A stretch of 64,000 nucleotides of DNA from Mycobacterium sp. 1081908.1 (GCF_001673535.1 NZ_LZLY01000133.1:58900-122899), one strand, 5' to 3'. Counted from the first letter of the stretch, positions 52,238 through 61,116 are shown. Translations and numbers: made by a program. Notes: generated by a model from the letters alone, not told the origin.

Positions 52238-52585
52238 TCAGCGTCCGCTAAGCGTCAGCGTCCCTTCGGTTTTGAGCCCGTTGTTGGCGGTGATCCGCTC
52301 GGTCTTGCGCGCCTCGCGCTCGAGGTAGCGCTGCTTGGACTCGTCGAATTTGTCGCCGGCCACCTCGAGCTCCTTGATCAGCACGCCGAGGTCGTCGCGC
52401 ATCCGCGCCGCCTCGCCGGTGAAGTCATCGCGTTCGAAGATGCGCCATTTCTTCAAGACCGGCATGACCACCTCGTCGAGATGGATGCGCGGATCGTAGA
52501 CGCCGCCGACCGCGATGATCACCGCCTTGCGCCGAAACTCCGGCACGGTGAACCCGGGCATCTTGAAGTTGCGCAGGACCCAGCT
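52238..52585 (-). pseudogene. C-terminal fragment of an acyl-ACP desaturase (DesA-like)
   Basis: The frame reads VLRNFKMPGFTVPEFRRKAV, then IIAVGGVYDPRIHLDEVVMP, then VLKKWRIFERDDFTG, ending in a basic tail. This is the usual last ~110 residues of ferritin-like acyl-[ACP] desaturases. The diiron-binding helices, which lie in the missing ~200 residues, are absent, and similarity ends near 52585. The fragment lies 9 bases from the convergent mbtA stop, in the place where M. tuberculosis has mbtJ. An ATG inside could give 107 residues, but no function is expected. Confidence 0.75.
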
Positions 52586-52667
52586 CCCAGTCCTGGCCAG
52601 TCGTGCGACAGCATAGGGATCGGGGGACTAAAGTCGCCGGGCGACGAGGCTGGGGGCGGGTCTGGCG

Positions 52668-54017
52668 CTATCGCCGGGCGATCAGGTACGGCGCGAGCGT
52701 GGACAGCTTTTCGCAGGTCTCCTCGAACTCGCGCTCGGGCTCGGACTCTTCGATGATGCCCGCTCCGGCGCGCAACCACGTCTTGCCGTCGCATTCGTAG
52801 GCGGCGCGCAGCGTCAGCGCCGCGTCCAGGCCGCCGTCCGCCGAGACCAGCACGACCGCACCGGAATAGAGGCCGCGGGGGCCCTCATCGAGGCGCAGGA
52901 TGGCCTCGACGCCGGCCGCCTTCGGGATGCCCGACGCCGTGACGGCCGGGAAAAGCGCCTCCAGCGCATCCATCCGGTCCCTCGACGCGTCGAGGCGGGC
53001 GCTGACCGTCGAGCCGAGGTGCTGCACGCTCCCCCGCTCCCGCACCGTCATGAAATCGCTGACCACCGAGGTCCCCGGTTCGGCGATCTCGGCCATCTCC
53101 TGCAGCGAGCTGCGTACCGAAATGGCATGTTCGACAATCTCTTTGGAGTTGGACTCCAGGTCGTCGCGGGCCTGACGGTCGTGCGCCGCGCCACGACCGA
53201 GCGCGCGGGTCCCGGCCAGCGGCTCGGTCACCACCGTCCGGTCGTGCTGAACGGCCGCCACCAGCTCGGGGCTGTAACCCACGGCCCGCATGCCGCCGAG
53301 CCGCAACAAGAAGGACCTCACCGGCGTGTTGTGCCGACGGCCCAGCCGGTAGGTGGACGGAAAGTCAAGCGGGAAAGGCACTTCGACGCAGCGCGACAGG
53401 ATCACCTTGTGGTACTCGCCCTTGGCGATTTCGCCGACGGCCGCCGCCACCCGGGAGCGGTAACCGGACGGGTCGTCGCTCAGGTCAATGGTGCGGGCGT
53501 CCGGCAGCGCGTCGGCGCCGCCGCCCAACAATTCGCGGACCGCCTCGCGGTGGACGACATCGGCACCGTAAAGACGAATCGCGTCCTGGGTCACCACGAT
53601 GCGGGTGCGGGGCCAAAACACCCGGGCCAAGGGCGTGCGGGGCGCCAGTCGCTGCTGCAACCCGTAGCGATAGACGCCGAACTCGAACGCGACCCAGCCG
53701 AAAAGCTGGTCGGTTTCGAGCAGCAGCCGGTCGATGGCTTCACCCAGCACGGGTCCCGGCCGCCCGGACCATTGCTGCCGTTGCGTCGTGCCGTCGCGGA
53801 CCACCCGCAGCTCGTCGCTGTCCAGCTCGACCATCGCCCGCACGCCGCTGGCCAGGACCCATTGCCCGTCGCGCTCATAGAGGAGGTACTCCTCGCCCGA
53901 GCGCTCGGGCAGCGCGGCGGCCAGCCGGGCCGCCAGGTCGGCCGGATGGATGTCGGGAGGCAGGGGAATCGGTGACGTGGTGCCGGCGGAACTCGTCTCG
54001 ACGCTGACATCGGTCAC
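52668..54017 (-). CDS. mbtI: Salicylate synthase MbtI
   Basis: Converts chorismate through isochorismate to salicylate, the starter of mycobactin. 449 residues (450 in M. tuberculosis). The chorismate-enzyme core contains IAKGEYHKVILSRCVEVPFP, YSPELVAAVQHDRTVVTEPL, AGTRALGRG, then DLESNSKEIVEHAISVRSSL and ALFPAVTASGIPKAAGVEAI. The Mg-binding glutamate region is ESEPEREFEETCEKL. It starts at GTG 54017; TACATT 8 bases upstream, with no binding site, suggests a leaderless mRNA. An IdeR-like box covers that -10. Confidence 0.96.
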   Translation of the reverse strand: MTDVSVETSSAGTTSPIPLPPDIHPADLAARLAAALPERSGEEYLLYERDGQWVLASGVRAMVELDSDELRVVRDGTTQRQQWSGRPGPVLGEAIDRLLLETDQLFGWVAFEFGVYRYGLQQRLAPRTPLARVFWPRTRIVVTQDAIRLYGADVVHREAVRELLGGGADALPDARTIDLSDDPSGYRSRVAAAVGEIAKGEYHKVILSRCVEVPFPLDFPSTYRLGRRHNTPVRSFLLRLGGMRAVGYSPELVAAVQHDRTVVTEPLAGTRALGRGAAHDRQARDDLESNSKEIVEHAISVRSSLQEMAEIAEPGTSVVSDFMTVRERGSVQHLGSTVSARLDASRDRMDALEALFPAVTASGIPKAAGVEAILRLDEGPRGLYSGAVVLVSADGGLDAALTLRAAYECDGKTWLRAGAGIIEESEPEREFEETCEKLSTLAPYLIARR

Positions 54018-54023
54018 GGTTAG

Positions 54024-54042
54024 TAAATGTAGCCTAACCTAT
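54024..54042. promoter_or_regulatory. IdeR-like box over the mbtI promoter
   Basis: TAAATGTAGCCTAACCTAT matches the IdeR consensus at 13 of 19 bases, the right half almost perfectly. It overlaps the putative -10 of mbtI (TACATT on the minus strand, 54026-54031). Binding by iron-loaded IdeR would block RNA polymerase directly. Confidence 0.7.
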
Positions 54043-54378
54043 GTAACGCCGCGCAACCCCTCCCCCGGCCCCCCGAAAACCGTCCCCGCCGCCCGCCGGC
54101 GGCGCAACACCCATCCCCACAGCGAATCCCCAGAAAAGTCACAGTAGTTTCACGCTAATCGCGCTCCACGTGTCCTACCAGCACCGCTGTGACCTCACGC
54201 TTTGGCGGAATCCGGTATTCGGTCACGCTGACGTTAAACGTGGGCATTCCGGGCTGTTTCCGAGTGGCGGACCCGCAAGGCCGGGGCTAAATTTTTGCAC
54301 GATCATCGGGGTGTTCGTGGTGGACGGCGTACGGACGGTGCTTTCCCTGATCGCCGGATCACTGAAGAGAGGCACCAA
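54043..54378. other. Non-coding stretch between mbtI and the first SbtA-like gene
   Basis: 336 bases with no supported gene. It should hold the promoter of the SbtA-like pair, but no convincing -35/-10 combination is seen. A small hairpin at ACGTTAAACGT (near 54231) and a run TAAATTTTTG (near 54286) are the only visible structures. Confidence 0.35.
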
Positions 54379-55617
54379 ATGCTGCAGGAGTTTTGGCACA
54401 ACTTCACCCATAACCTGTTCAAGCCGCTGCTGCTGTTCTTTTACTTCGGGTTCCTGATCCCGATCCTCAAGGTGCGGTTCGAGTTCCCGTACGTGATCTA
54501 TCAGGGCTTGACGATGTACCTGCTGCTGGCCATCGGCTGGCACGGCGGTGAAGAGCTCGCCAAGATCAAGCCCGAGGAGATCGGCACCATCACGGGCTTC
54601 GTGGTCGTGGGCTTCCTGTTGAACTTCCTGATCGGGGGGCTGGCCTACCTGCTGCTGGGACGCATGAGTTCCATGCGACGAATCGACAAGGCAACGGTCG
54701 CCGGCTACTACGGATCGGACTCCGCCGGAACCTTCGCCACCTGCGTGGCCGTGCTGACCGCCATCGGCATGGCGTTCAACGCCTACATGCCGGTCATGCT
54801 GGCCGTCATGGAGATTCCGGGCTGCCTGGTCGCGCTATACCTCGTCGCGCGGCTTCGCCACCGCGGCCTGAGCGAAGCAGGTTACATGCCCGACGAGCCC
54901 GGCTACGTCGCGCCGATCAAGGTCGGGATCGGCCCCGGCACCGCGGCACGACCCCCGCACGGCCAGAGCCTCGCGGCCGAAAACGAGCGCGGAATCGAGC
55001 AGGAGCTCGAGCTCTCGATGGAGAAGCTGGAGCACCCGAACTGGGAGCCCGATCAAACCCCGGCGCTGGGCAAGCCCAAGCGGATGCCGATCTTCTCCCG
55101 CGAGCTGTTGCAGGAAGTTTTCCTCAATCCTGGGCTTGTCCTGCTGATGGGCGGCATCCTCATCGGCCTCATCAGTGGGCTGCAGGGCCAGAAGGTCGTC
55201 GCGGACGACGACAAGTTCTTCGTGCTCGCGTTCCAAGGCGTGCTGTGCCTTTTCCTGCTCGAGATGGGCATGACAGCGTCGCGCAAGCTGAAGGACCTGC
55301 GATCGGCGGGCCTCGGTTTCATCTTCTTCGGCCTGCTTGCCCCGAACATCTTTGCCCCGCTTGGGATCTTCGTCGCGCACACCTACGCCTACCTCACCCA
55401 CACCGAGTTCAAGCCGGGGACCTACGTGCTGTTCGCGGTGCTGTGCGGCGCGGCCTCGTACATCGCCGTTCCGGCCGTGCAGCGCCTGGCAATTCCGGAG
55501 GCGAGCCCGACGCTGCCGCTGGCCGCATCGCTGGGCTTGACGTTCTCCTACAACGTCACCATCGGAATCCCGCTGTACATCGAGATCAACCGCCTGATCG
55601 GGCACTGGTTCACCTAG
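54379..55617 (+). CDS. SbtA-type sodium-dependent bicarbonate transport family permease, copy 1
   Basis: 412 residues from ATG at 54379, with AGAGAGG in front; the frame opens 28 codons earlier without support. About ten membrane helices in two halves, e.g. LLLFFYFGFLIPILKVRFEF and FAVLCGAASYIAVPAVQRLA, are joined by a hydrophilic loop near 190-250 (DEPGYVAPIKVGIGPGTAAR, EKLEHPNWEPDQ). The pattern GYYGSDSAGTFATCVAVL is typical of the SbtA (DUF897) family, known from cyanobacteria as high-affinity Na+/HCO3- symporters. The usual regulator SbtB is not next to it. A near-identical copy follows. Substrate in mycobacteria is not established. Confidence 0.85.
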   Translation: MLQEFWHNFTHNLFKPLLLFFYFGFLIPILKVRFEFPYVIYQGLTMYLLLAIGWHGGEELAKIKPEEIGTITGFVVVGFLLNFLIGGLAYLLLGRMSSMRRIDKATVAGYYGSDSAGTFATCVAVLTAIGMAFNAYMPVMLAVMEIPGCLVALYLVARLRHRGLSEAGYMPDEPGYVAPIKVGIGPGTAARPPHGQSLAAENERGIEQELELSMEKLEHPNWEPDQTPALGKPKRMPIFSRELLQEVFLNPGLVLLMGGILIGLISGLQGQKVVADDDKFFVLAFQGVLCLFLLEMGMTASRKLKDLRSAGLGFIFFGLLAPNIFAPLGIFVAHTYAYLTHTEFKPGTYVLFAVLCGAASYIAVPAVQRLAIPEASPTLPLAASLGLTFSYNVTIGIPLYIEINRLIGHWFT

Positions 55618-55848
55618 GAGCCGCGTCGCGCGAGGCCCAATGACTCACAACGCCATTGGGCCCACACGCGCACTCACCGATGCGACGGGCGGCACCGTCC
55701 CCGCGTTACCTGTTGTTAACGATTCGTAAAGACACCTTCACTCCGTTGACGCAAGTCCCGTGAGTCCCCAAGGTACTAATGATGTTCGTGAACTCCCCGG
55801 CGTTTAATGCTGCCCGCGGCACTGCCGAATTAACCGTCGGAGGCACTA

Positions 55849-57096
55849 ATGCTTCATGAGTTCTGGGAGAACTTCACCCACAATCTCTTCAAGCCGCTGC
55901 TGCTGTTCTTCTACTTCGGTTTCCTGATCCCGATCATGAAGGTGCGGTTCGAGTTTCCCTATGTGATCTATCAGGGTCTGACCATGTACCTGTTGGTGTC
56001 GATCGGCTGGCAGGGGGGCGAAGAACTCGCCAAGATCCAGCCGGCCGACATCGACAACATCGCCGGCTTTGCGGTGATGGGCTTCGCATTGAATTTCGTC
56101 ATCGGAGTCCTGGCGTACGTGGTGCTGAAATACACGACCCGCATGCGCCGAGTCGACCGCGCAACGGTCGCCGGCTATTACGGTTCGGATTCGGCGGGGA
56201 CCTTCGCCACCTGTGTGGCCGTTCTGTCGGGCGTGGGCATCGCATTCAACGCGTACATGCCGGTCCTGCTGGCCATCATGGAGATACCCGGTTGCCTGGT
56301 GGCGCTGTACCTGGTGATGCGGCTGCGCCACCGCGGTCTCAACGAATCGGGCTATATGCCCGACGAGCCCGGTTATGTCGCGCCGGTACAGGTCGGCGTC
56401 GGTCCCGGCACCGCCGCGCGACCCCTGCCCGGCCAGAGCCTCAGCGCCGAGGGCCAACGAGGCGTCGAGCAGGAATTGGAATTCTCCCTGGAAAAGCTGG
56501 AGCATCCGAACTGGGAGCCCGATACCAGCGCGCCCCGCGGGAAGGCCAAGAGGATGCCGATCTTCTCCCGCGAACTCATGCAGGAAGTGTTCCTCAATCC
56601 CGGGCTCATTCTCCTGATCGGCGGAATCGTGATCGGCTTCGTCAGCGCGCTGCAGGGACAGAAGGTCGTTCACGACCAGAACGAGCTCTTCGTCGCGGCT
56701 TTCCAGGGTGTGCTCTGCCTGTTCCTGCTCGAGATGGGCATGACGGCGTCGCGCAAGTTGCACGATCTCAAGCTCGCCGGGCGAGGCTTCATCGTCTTCG
56801 GGCTGGTGGCGCCCAACCTGTTTGCGGCGCTGGGGATCCTGGCCGCCTACACCTACGCCGACCTCACCGACACCCACTTCCAGCCGGGCACCTACGTGCT
56901 GTTCGCGGTGCTGTGCGGCGCGGCGTCCTACATCACCGTCCCGGCGGTGCAGCGTCTCGCGATCCCCGAGGCCAGCCCGACGTTGCCGCTCGCGGCCTCA
57001 TTGGGTTTGACGTTCTCCTACAACGTCACGATCGGAATCCCGCTCTACATCGAGTTCAATCGCCTGATCGCACACTGGTTTCCGGGCGCCACCTGA
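55849..57096 (+). CDS. SbtA-type sodium-dependent bicarbonate transport family permease, copy 2
   Basis: 415 residues, about four-fifths identical to copy 1 by eye, starting MLHEFWENFTHNLFKPLLLF. Same topology, with the family block GYYGSDSAGTFATCVAVL and the last helices TLPLAASLGLTFSYNVTIGI. Differences gather in the second and third helices and in the central loop (GVEQELEFSLEKLE against GIEQELELSMEKLE). GTCGGAGGCACTA precedes the ATG. The 231-base gap from copy 1 suggests its own promoter or a shared transcript with processing. The stop is 3 bases from the convergent hemW. Confidence 0.85.
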   Translation: MLHEFWENFTHNLFKPLLLFFYFGFLIPIMKVRFEFPYVIYQGLTMYLLVSIGWQGGEELAKIQPADIDNIAGFAVMGFALNFVIGVLAYVVLKYTTRMRRVDRATVAGYYGSDSAGTFATCVAVLSGVGIAFNAYMPVLLAIMEIPGCLVALYLVMRLRHRGLNESGYMPDEPGYVAPVQVGVGPGTAARPLPGQSLSAEGQRGVEQELEFSLEKLEHPNWEPDTSAPRGKAKRMPIFSRELMQEVFLNPGLILLIGGIVIGFVSALQGQKVVHDQNELFVAAFQGVLCLFLLEMGMTASRKLHDLKLAGRGFIVFGLVAPNLFAALGILAAYTYADLTDTHFQPGTYVLFAVLCGAASYITVPAVQRLAIPEASPTLPLAASLGLTFSYNVTIGIPLYIEFNRLIAHWFPGAT

Positions 57097-57099
57097 GGA

Positions 57100-58272
57100 C
57101 TATCCCAGCAGCGTGCGCACCACGGCGTCGGCCAGCAGCCGGCCGCGCGGGGTGAGCACGAACCTGTCGCCGTCGGATACCAGCAACCCGTCCGCGACCG
57201 AGGTTTCGGCGCGTTCGCGTTCGGCGGCGCCCAACCGATTCAGCGGAAGCCCTTGGCGCAGCCGGGTTTTCAGCAATACCTCCTCGGTGTGCAACGCGTC
57301 GGCGTCCAACTGCTCGTAACCGGCCACCGGCAGTTCGCCGCCGGCCAGCTTCTCGGCATAGGCGTTGGGGTGCTTGACGTTCCACCAGCGCGTCGCACCG
57401 ACATAGCCATGGGCACCCGGCCCCGCACCCCACCACTCGCCGCCGTCCCAGTAACCGAGATTGTGGCGGCACTCACCGCCCGGTCGGCACCAGTTGGACA
57501 CCTCGTACCAGGACAGGCCCGCCCCGGAGAGCCGGGCATCGACCAGTTCGTAGCGGTGCGCCAGCACGTCGTCGTCGGGAGCGGCCAGTTCGCCGCGCCG
57601 GACCCGTCGCGCCAGGGCGGTGCCCTCCTCCACAACCAGGGCATACGCGGACACATGGTCGACGCCGGTGTCGATCGCGGTGTCGACGGAGCGCAGCAGG
57701 TCGTCGTCGGACTCCCCCGGCGTGCCGTAGATCAGGTCGAGGCTGACGTGTTCGAATCCCTCCGCCAGCGCCTCGCGGGCCGCGGCCGCCGACCGGTTCG
57801 GCGTGTGTACCCGGTCGAGGACGCCCAGCACCCGCGGTGACACCGATTGCATCCCGAGCGACACCCGGGTGAATCCGGCCTCGCGAATGGCCGCAAAAAA
57901 GTCGGGCCACGCCGATTCCGGGTTGGCCTCGGTGGTGACCTCGGCGTCCGGCGCGAGAGCAAAGTGATCACGCACCATGTCCAGCAGCTTGGCCACGCGC
58001 GCGCCGCCCAGCAGCGAAGGCGTCCCGCCGCCGACGAACACCGTGCTCACCGTCGGTCCGTCCAACCGAGCGGCCGCCAGCCGCAGCTCCGTTCCCAGCG
58101 CCTCCAGCCAGGCGTCGGGGTTGACGCCGCCCAGCTCGGCCGGGGTGTAGGTGTTGAAGTCGCAATATCCGCAGCGGGTGATGCAGAACGGGACGTGCAC
58201 GTACAACCCGAACGGCTGGCCGGGGTCGGGCCGCAGGGCGGGCAGGTCAACCGAGGCCTCGCGAAGGGTCAT
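57100..58272 (-). CDS. hemW: Radical SAM protein HemW (HemN-like)
   Basis: 390 residues from ATG at 58272. The radical SAM cluster CITRCGYCDF has the CxxxCxxC pattern but not the fourth cysteine (CxC) of true HemN, so it is more likely a haem-binding chaperone HemW than coproporphyrinogen dehydrogenase. Other family blocks are VFVGGGTPSLLGGARVAKLL, TRVSLGMQSVSPRVLGVLDR and LDLIYGTPGESDDDLLRSVD. It corresponds to Rv2388c (annotated hemN). rpfD and Rv2390c, which follow in M. tuberculosis, are absent here. Confidence 0.92.
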   Translation of the reverse strand: MTLREASVDLPALRPDPGQPFGLYVHVPFCITRCGYCDFNTYTPAELGGVNPDAWLEALGTELRLAAARLDGPTVSTVFVGGGTPSLLGGARVAKLLDMVRDHFALAPDAEVTTEANPESAWPDFFAAIREAGFTRVSLGMQSVSPRVLGVLDRVHTPNRSAAAAREALAEGFEHVSLDLIYGTPGESDDDLLRSVDTAIDTGVDHVSAYALVVEEGTALARRVRRGELAAPDDDVLAHRYELVDARLSGAGLSWYEVSNWCRPGGECRHNLGYWDGGEWWGAGPGAHGYVGATRWWNVKHPNAYAEKLAGGELPVAGYEQLDADALHTEEVLLKTRLRQGLPLNRLGAAERERAETSVADGLLVSDGDRFVLTPRGRLLADAVVRTLLG

Positions 58273-58476
58273 GCCGAATTTTCCCACGCCGGCAGCCCGC
58301 GCCGTTGCGCGAGACGAATCGCGGCAGGTCACACGGGGTAAGGGGCGCCCGAGGACGGGGCGGGCATTCCCAGGGGATTGGCGGCTGCGTTTGCCCGGGC
58401 GTCCAGGGTCGCTCCCTACTTTGGGTCAGCGTGAGGAAAAATATGACCTGATGACAAACCCCGTCGCGGCCCATGG

Positions 58477-58482
58477 CACAAT
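58477..58482 (+). promoter_or_regulatory. -10 element of the nirA leader transcript
   Basis: CACAAT (four of six consensus bases) ends 7 bases before the GTG at 58490, which has no ribosome binding site. The spacing copies that of the cysK leader at 798-811 and fits a leaderless start. Confidence 0.5.
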
Positions 58483-58489
58483 GGCTGGC

Positions 58490-58588
58490 GTGATCGCCGC
58501 CAACCGCAGCCTGCGTATTGCCCTCGTGGCTCGGCGGCACATTGATCTCAAGCGCGTCTGCAGCTGTTGTTGTTGCTGTCTGCCTTGA
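58490..58588 (+). CDS. Polycysteine leader peptide, 32 aa, upstream of nirA-cysH
   Basis: From GTG the peptide starts MIAANRSLRIALVARRHIDL and closes with VCSCCCCCLP: six cysteines among residues 24-30, five of them in a row. CACAAT stands 7 bases before the GTG, so it is read as leaderless. In-frame ATGs exist at 58481 and 58451, but the promoter spacing favours GTG. Leaderless polycysteine ORFs before sulfite-reductase operons are known in mycobacteria as cysteine-responsive attenuators, and this one occupies that position. The nirA start lies 108 bases further on. GGCTGC/GCAGCC at 58620-58640 forms a hairpin between them that could take part in the switch. Confidence 0.8.
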   Translation: MIAANRSLRIALVARRHIDLKRVCSCCCCCLP

Positions 58589-58696
58589 TGCCGTAGACCC
58601 GCCCCACCTGTACTCAGCTGGCTGCCGGATCTGCGCAGCCGAAATAAATGCGGTGTGCTGCGCGTCCAAGCCTGCGACGTTCGCGAAGGAGATCCG

Positions 58697-60376
58697 ATGA
58701 CCACAGCCCGTCCCGCCAGGGCCCAGAACAAGGCCCGGAGTGAGGGTCAGTGGGCGCTGGGAGATCGCGAGCCGCTCAACCCCAACGAGGAGATGAAGCA
58801 GGCCGGCCCCCCGCTCGAGGTGCGCGAACGCATCGAAAACGTCTACGCCAAGTCCGGATTCGACAGCATCGACAAGTCCGATCTGCGGGGTCGCTTCCGC
58901 TGGTGGGGCCTCTACACCCAGCGCGAGCAGGGCTACGACGGGTCATTCACCGGCGACGAGAACGCCGAGTTGCTCGAAGCCAAGTACTTCATGATGCGGG
59001 TGCGTTGCGACGGCGGCGCGGTCTCGACGGCCGCGCTGCGGACCATTGGGGCGATCTCGACCGAATTCGGCCGGGACACCGCCGACATCTCCGACCGGCA
59101 GAACGTGCAGCTGCACTGGATCGAGGTGGAAAACGTCCCCGAGATCTGGCGCCGGCTGGACGAGGTCGGCCTGCAGACCGCCGAGGCGTGTGGCGACTGC
59201 CCGCGCGTGATCCTGGGCTCGCCGCTGGCCGGCGAGTCCCTGGACGAGGTGATCGACCCGACCTGGGCGATCGACGAGATCGTGCGCCGCTACATCGGCA
59301 AGCCGGACTTCGCCGACCTGCCCCGCAAGTACAAGACCGCCATCTCCGGCCTGCAGGACGTCGCTCACGAGATCAACGACATCGCGTTTATCGGCGTCAA
59401 CCATCCCGAGCACGGCCCCGGCCTGGATCTGTGGGTGGGCGGCGGCCTGTCGACGAACCCGATGCTGGCCCAGCGGGTCGGTGCGTGGGTGCCGCTGGAC
59501 GAGGTGCCCGAGGTGTGGGCCGCGGTGACCTCGATCTTCCGCGACTACGGCTACCGGCGGCTGCGGGCCAAGGCCCGGCTGAAGTTCCTCATCAAGGACT
59601 GGGGCATCGAAAAGTTCCGGGAAGTTCTCGAGACCGAATACCTCAAGCGCCCCCTGATCGACGGCCCCGCCCCCGAGCCGGTCCCGCACCCCGTCGACCA
59701 CGTGGGGGTGCAGCGGCTCAAGAACGGGCTCAACGCCGTCGGGGTCGCCCCGATCGCCGGGCGGGTGTCCGGCACCGTCCTGTCGGCGGTGGCCGACCTG
59801 GCCGAGCGGGCCGGTTCGGACCGCATCCGGTTCACCCCCTACCAGAAGCTGATCATCCTCGATGTGGCCGACGACAAGCTCGACGAGCTCATCGCCGGCG
59901 TGGAGGCGCTGGGTCTTCGGTCCCGCCCGTCGCACTGGCGACGAAACCTCATGGCCTGCACCGGGATCGAATTCTGTAAGCTCTCGTTCGCCGAAACCCG
60001 TGGCCGCGCACAGGATTTGGTGCCCGAGCTGGAGCGCCGGCTGGAGGACCTCAACGCCGCGCTGGACGTGCCGATCACGGTCAACATCAACGGCTGCCCC
60101 AATTCGTGCGCGCGGATTCAGGTCGCCGACATCGGGTTCAAGGGCCAGATGGTCGACGACGGCCACGGCGGCTCGGTCGAGGGCTTCCAGGTTCACCTGG
60201 GCGGCAGCCTCGGCCTGGACAGCGGTTTCGGCCGAAAACTGCGTCAGCACAAGGTCACCAGCGACGAGCTGGGCGATTACATCGAGCGAGTAGCACGCAA
60301 CTTCATCAAGCACCGAAGCGACGGTGAACGATTCGCGCAGTGGGTCGTTCGCGCCGAGGAAGGCGATTTGCGTTGA
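58697..60376 (+). CDS. nirA: Ferredoxin-sulfite reductase (NirA/SirA)
   Basis: Reduces sulfite to sulfide with six electrons, using sirohaem coupled to a [4Fe-4S] cluster. 559 residues (563 in M. tuberculosis). Cluster ligands are ACTGIEFCKLSFAETR (near 421-428) and NGCPNSCAR (near 466-471). The N-terminal half has FRWWGLYTQREQGYDGSFTG and ACGDCPR, the region of the Tyr-Cys crosslink in this enzyme. AAGGAGA precedes ATG 58697. The next gene cysH starts inside its stop codon. Despite the name it is a sulfite, not nitrite, reductase. Confidence 0.95.
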   Translation: MTTARPARAQNKARSEGQWALGDREPLNPNEEMKQAGPPLEVRERIENVYAKSGFDSIDKSDLRGRFRWWGLYTQREQGYDGSFTGDENAELLEAKYFMMRVRCDGGAVSTAALRTIGAISTEFGRDTADISDRQNVQLHWIEVENVPEIWRRLDEVGLQTAEACGDCPRVILGSPLAGESLDEVIDPTWAIDEIVRRYIGKPDFADLPRKYKTAISGLQDVAHEINDIAFIGVNHPEHGPGLDLWVGGGLSTNPMLAQRVGAWVPLDEVPEVWAAVTSIFRDYGYRRLRAKARLKFLIKDWGIEKFREVLETEYLKRPLIDGPAPEPVPHPVDHVGVQRLKNGLNAVGVAPIAGRVSGTVLSAVADLAERAGSDRIRFTPYQKLIILDVADDKLDELIAGVEALGLRSRPSHWRRNLMACTGIEFCKLSFAETRGRAQDLVPELERRLEDLNAALDVPITVNINGCPNSCARIQVADIGFKGQMVDDGHGGSVEGFQVHLGGSLGLDSGFGRKLRQHKVTSDELGDYIERVARNFIKHRSDGERFAQWVVRAEEGDLR

Positions 60377-61116
60377 ACACAGAACTGACGATCCCGACGG
60401 AAGCCCAACTGCGCCAGTTGGCCGCCCGCGGCGCCGCGGAACTCGAGGGCGCCAGCGCCATCGAGCTGCTGCGGTGGACCGACGAGAACTTCGGCGGCGT
60501 CAACGGGCCGCGCGGCTGGGCCACGTGTAACTACGTCGTGGCGTCCAGCATGCAGGAGGCCGTGCTGATCGATCTGGCTGCCAAGGTGCGCCCGGGCGTG
60601 CCGGTGATGTTCCTGGACACCGGCTACCACTTCGTGGAGACCATCGGCACCCGGGACGCCATCGAGTCCGTCTACGACATCCGGGTGGTCAACGTCACGC
60701 CCGAGCACACCGTGGCCGAGCAGGACAGGCTGATGGGCAAGGACCTGTTCGCGCGCGACCCGGGCGAGTGCTGCCGGCTGCGCAAGGTCGCCCCGTTGGG
60801 CAAGGCGCTGCGCGGCTACTCGGCGTGGGTGACCGGGTTGCGCCGCAGCGACGCCCCCACCCGCGCCAACGCCCCGGTGATCAGCTTCGACGAGGGCTAC
60901 AAGCTGGTGAAGATCAACCCGCTGGCCACGTGGACCGACGACGACATGCAGAACTACATCGACGAACACGACGTGCTGGTCAATCCCCTGGTCTACGACG
61001 GTTATCCGTCGATCGGTTGCGCCCCCTGCACGACCAAGCCGGCCGAGGGCGCCGACCCGCGCAGCGGGCGCTGGCAGGGGCACTCCAAGACGGAATGCGG
61101 GCTGCACGCGTCGTGA
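60373..61116 (+). CDS. cysH: Adenylylsulfate (APS) reductase
   Basis: Reduces APS to sulfite with thioredoxin. 247 residues from TTG at 60373, which overlaps the nirA stop (TTGA). The [4Fe-4S] Cys pairs, ECCRLRK near 133 and GCAPC near 217, mark the APS-type enzyme and exclude the PAPS type, which lacks them. The catalytic cysteine is in KTECGLHAS at the C-terminus. The PP-loop-like substrate site is VMFLDTGYHFVETI. Its product feeds NirA directly. Confidence 0.95.
   Translation: MNTELTIPTEAQLRQLAARGAAELEGASAIELLRWTDENFGGVNGPRGWATCNYVVASSMQEAVLIDLAAKVRPGVPVMFLDTGYHFVETIGTRDAIESVYDIRVVNVTPEHTVAEQDRLMGKDLFARDPGECCRLRKVAPLGKALRGYSAWVTGLRRSDAPTRANAPVISFDEGYKLVKINPLATWTDDDMQNYIDEHDVLVNPLVYDGYPSIGCAPCTTKPAEGADPRSGRWQGHSKTECGLHAS

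Noticed and set aside
55700..55800. Sigma-70 promoter TTGACG ... TACTAAT before the second SbtA-like gene
   Set aside because: The spacing is about 22 bases, too long for a normal promoter, so it is not listed as a feature.
58151..58588. 145-codon plus-strand frame ending in the polycysteine tract
   Set aside because: Most of it overlaps hemW in antisense. Promoter spacing points to GTG at 58490, making only the last 32 codons real.
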